DNA from: an uncultured Candidatus Entotheonella sp.
Lineage (GTDB): Bacteria; Tectomicrobia; Entotheonellia; Entotheonellales; Entotheonellaceae
Reading direction: 5' to 3'
Assembly (NCBI GenBank): GCA_958295825.1
Contig: OY282375.1
Location: 124,001 to 188,000 of the forward strand
Length of the DNA: 64,000 bases
Under the pieces are notes generated by a model. The model had not been told where the DNA came from. It saw only the letters and a program-made list of their open reading frames with translations, and made no database searches. The translations under genes were made by a program, and so were the position numbers. This document shows positions 63,305 to 64,000 of the stretch, in pieces (the first letter of the stretch is position 1; each line of letters starts with the position of its first letter).

Positions 63305-64000
63305 TCATGCGCGCGCCAATTCTCCGAAGCGCGTGAAGAGAAAATGGTCGTGGTAATAATGAACCAACAGAAAGGACAGAACAACAATGTAGTAACTCTG
63401 CTCGAACGGCAGACGCGAAAGGGCGACAATCATGCCGATGAGCACCAGCGCGCCCAGCGTTAAAACGAGGTTAACGCCGTAAAATGCCCCGAACCGTCCC
63501 TTGGCGGCAATGGCCTGCAGCGGGCCCGGTCCAATCTCGCCGCGCTGCTGCCGCAGGGTGGTGATGTACCACGTCAGGGCAAGGTATTGAAAGGAATGCC
63601 AGGTATTGAACCCCTGGAAGGCGATTTCCAGGCGGTCGCCGCTGTAGCTGGTGATCAGGATGGACAGGCCGATGGTGACCGCCATCAGCAGGATCTTGGG
63701 GTAGTGAACCCGTCGCTGCCGAATTTCAATCGCCGTCTTCGCCACGAACGCCGTCAGGGCCAATACGAAGAATACCGACACGGCGTAGAACACGAGCGGC
63801 GTCTTGAGCACCTCGGGGTAGAGCAGCAGCGTGCTGCCGATGGTGAATTCGTCGTGAATGAAACGGTAGGAGGCGAGCGGGTACAGGCTGCTGAAGACGA
63901 CGGCATAGTCAATGAACCGCGCCCATTTTTGTAACCCGGCCGGCTGTCTGCGGTCGTAGCATTCCAGAATGTAGGCGATCTGGTGCAGCACGTGCACCGA
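63305..64000 (-). CDS. Multi-pass membrane protein, partial
   Basis: The visible 231 residues contain five or six hydrophobic spans (TPLVFYAVSVFFVLALTAFV, YPKILLMAVTIGLSILIT, FGAFYGVNLVLTLGALVLIG, YYIVVLSFLLVHYY) with His-rich ends (NTWHSFQYLALTWYITTLRQ; HYYHDHFLFTRF). The frame runs off the window end, so the N-terminus is unseen. The clustered His residues near membrane ends resemble membrane diiron desaturases, but no clear family motif is complete. It is immediately upstream of the hydroxylase subunit gene. Confidence 0.55.
   Translation of the reverse strand, partial: SVHVLHQIAYILECYDRRQPAGLQKWARFIDYAVVFSSLYPLASYRFIHDEFTIGSTLLLYPEVLKTPLVFYAVSVFFVLALTAFVAKTAIEIRQRRVHYPKILLMAVTIGLSILITSYSGDRLEIAFQGFNTWHSFQYLALTWYITTLRQQRGEIGPGPLQAIAAKGRFGAFYGVNLVLTLGALVLIGMIVALSRLPFEQSYYIVVLSFLLVHYYHDHFLFTRFGELARA

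Overview
The window looks like a chromosome segment of a GC-rich, Gram-negative, respiring bacterium. The evidence is kdsB (CMP-KDO for LPS), complex I subunits, ferrochelatase, LpoB/CsgG/LPP20-type outer-envelope proteins and N-terminal lipobox signals. Direct glutaminylation by GlnS beside GltX, four copies of a dispersed GTCGGATTA...TAATCCGAC palindrome and many decayed transposases suit a proteobacterium-like or deep-branching uncultured lineage (NC10 or Tectomicrobia type). I cannot place it further from sequence alone.

Layout. 1-2.6 kb: a frameshifted PKD-domain lipoprotein gene cut by an IS5/IS427-type insertion sequence. 2.6-6.3 kb: a MaoC hydratase, a collapsed GAF-GspE/PilB ATPase gene, an alpha/beta-hydrolase-like protein and two envelope proteins. 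6.5-10.6 kb: an A-type Fe-S carrier, then a short complex I cluster in the order nuoA-nuoH-nuoG-nuoI. 10.6-12.6 kb: a decayed island next to tRNA-Pro, with an IS5 remnant, a possible conjugation-protein remnant and a tyrosine-recombinase remnant. 12.6-21.8 kb: a LysR regulator divergent from an unrecognised 527-residue protein, then rph, coaE, a NorD/CbbO-NorQ/CbbQ pair and a family 2 glycosyltransferase. 21.9-30.4 kb: a broken McrB-like gene cut by an IS remnant, grpE-dnaK, panB, and a GatC-like/amidase/quinone-oxidoreductase operon. 30.5-32.1 kb: a type II restriction-modification pair with a BglII-family nuclease. 32.1-40.4 kb: a hydrolase, a family 4 glycosyltransferase with an internal deletion, a broken class III aminotransferase, N-formylglutamate amidohydrolase, a LarA homologue, Hsp33, RmuC and a HEPN protein. 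40.2-43.7 kb: a GT-C membrane glycosyltransferase between two 24-bp repeats, a TnpB remnant, and a second, inverted IS5 copy that cuts the start of a DUF262-like gene. 44-52.3 kb: a histidine phosphatase, kdsB, glnS, gltX, RNase Z, a TenA/heme-oxygenase-fold protein and ferrochelatase. 52.3-59.3 kb: an envelope cluster of glycine-zipper, CsgG-like, LPP20-like, LpoB and COG3014-YcfL fusion proteins, interrupted by a PIN toxin-antitoxin pair. 59.3-64 kb: IS4/PIN debris, a thermonuclease-lamin-tail lipoprotein, a MoaD-like carrier, a molybdopterin hydroxylase large subunit and a partial membrane protein.

How genes work together. Clear units are larA with N-formylglutamate amidohydrolase (stop/start overlap), the diiron-like oxygenase with ferrochelatase (overlap), the GatC-like/amidase/oxidoreductase set (two overlaps), the restriction-modification pair (overlap), norQ-norD, grpE-dnaK and the envelope cluster. 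The envelope cluster is the best candidate for a less-described system. Its members resemble the lpoB-COG3014-ycfL-LPP20 neighbourhood of other Gram-negatives, but here the YcfL-type domain is fused to the COG3014 protein and a CsgG-like protein is added. The window also records strong genome erosion: at least nine disrupted genes and six decayed transposase fragments, with the two nearly identical IS copies as the only recently mobile elements.
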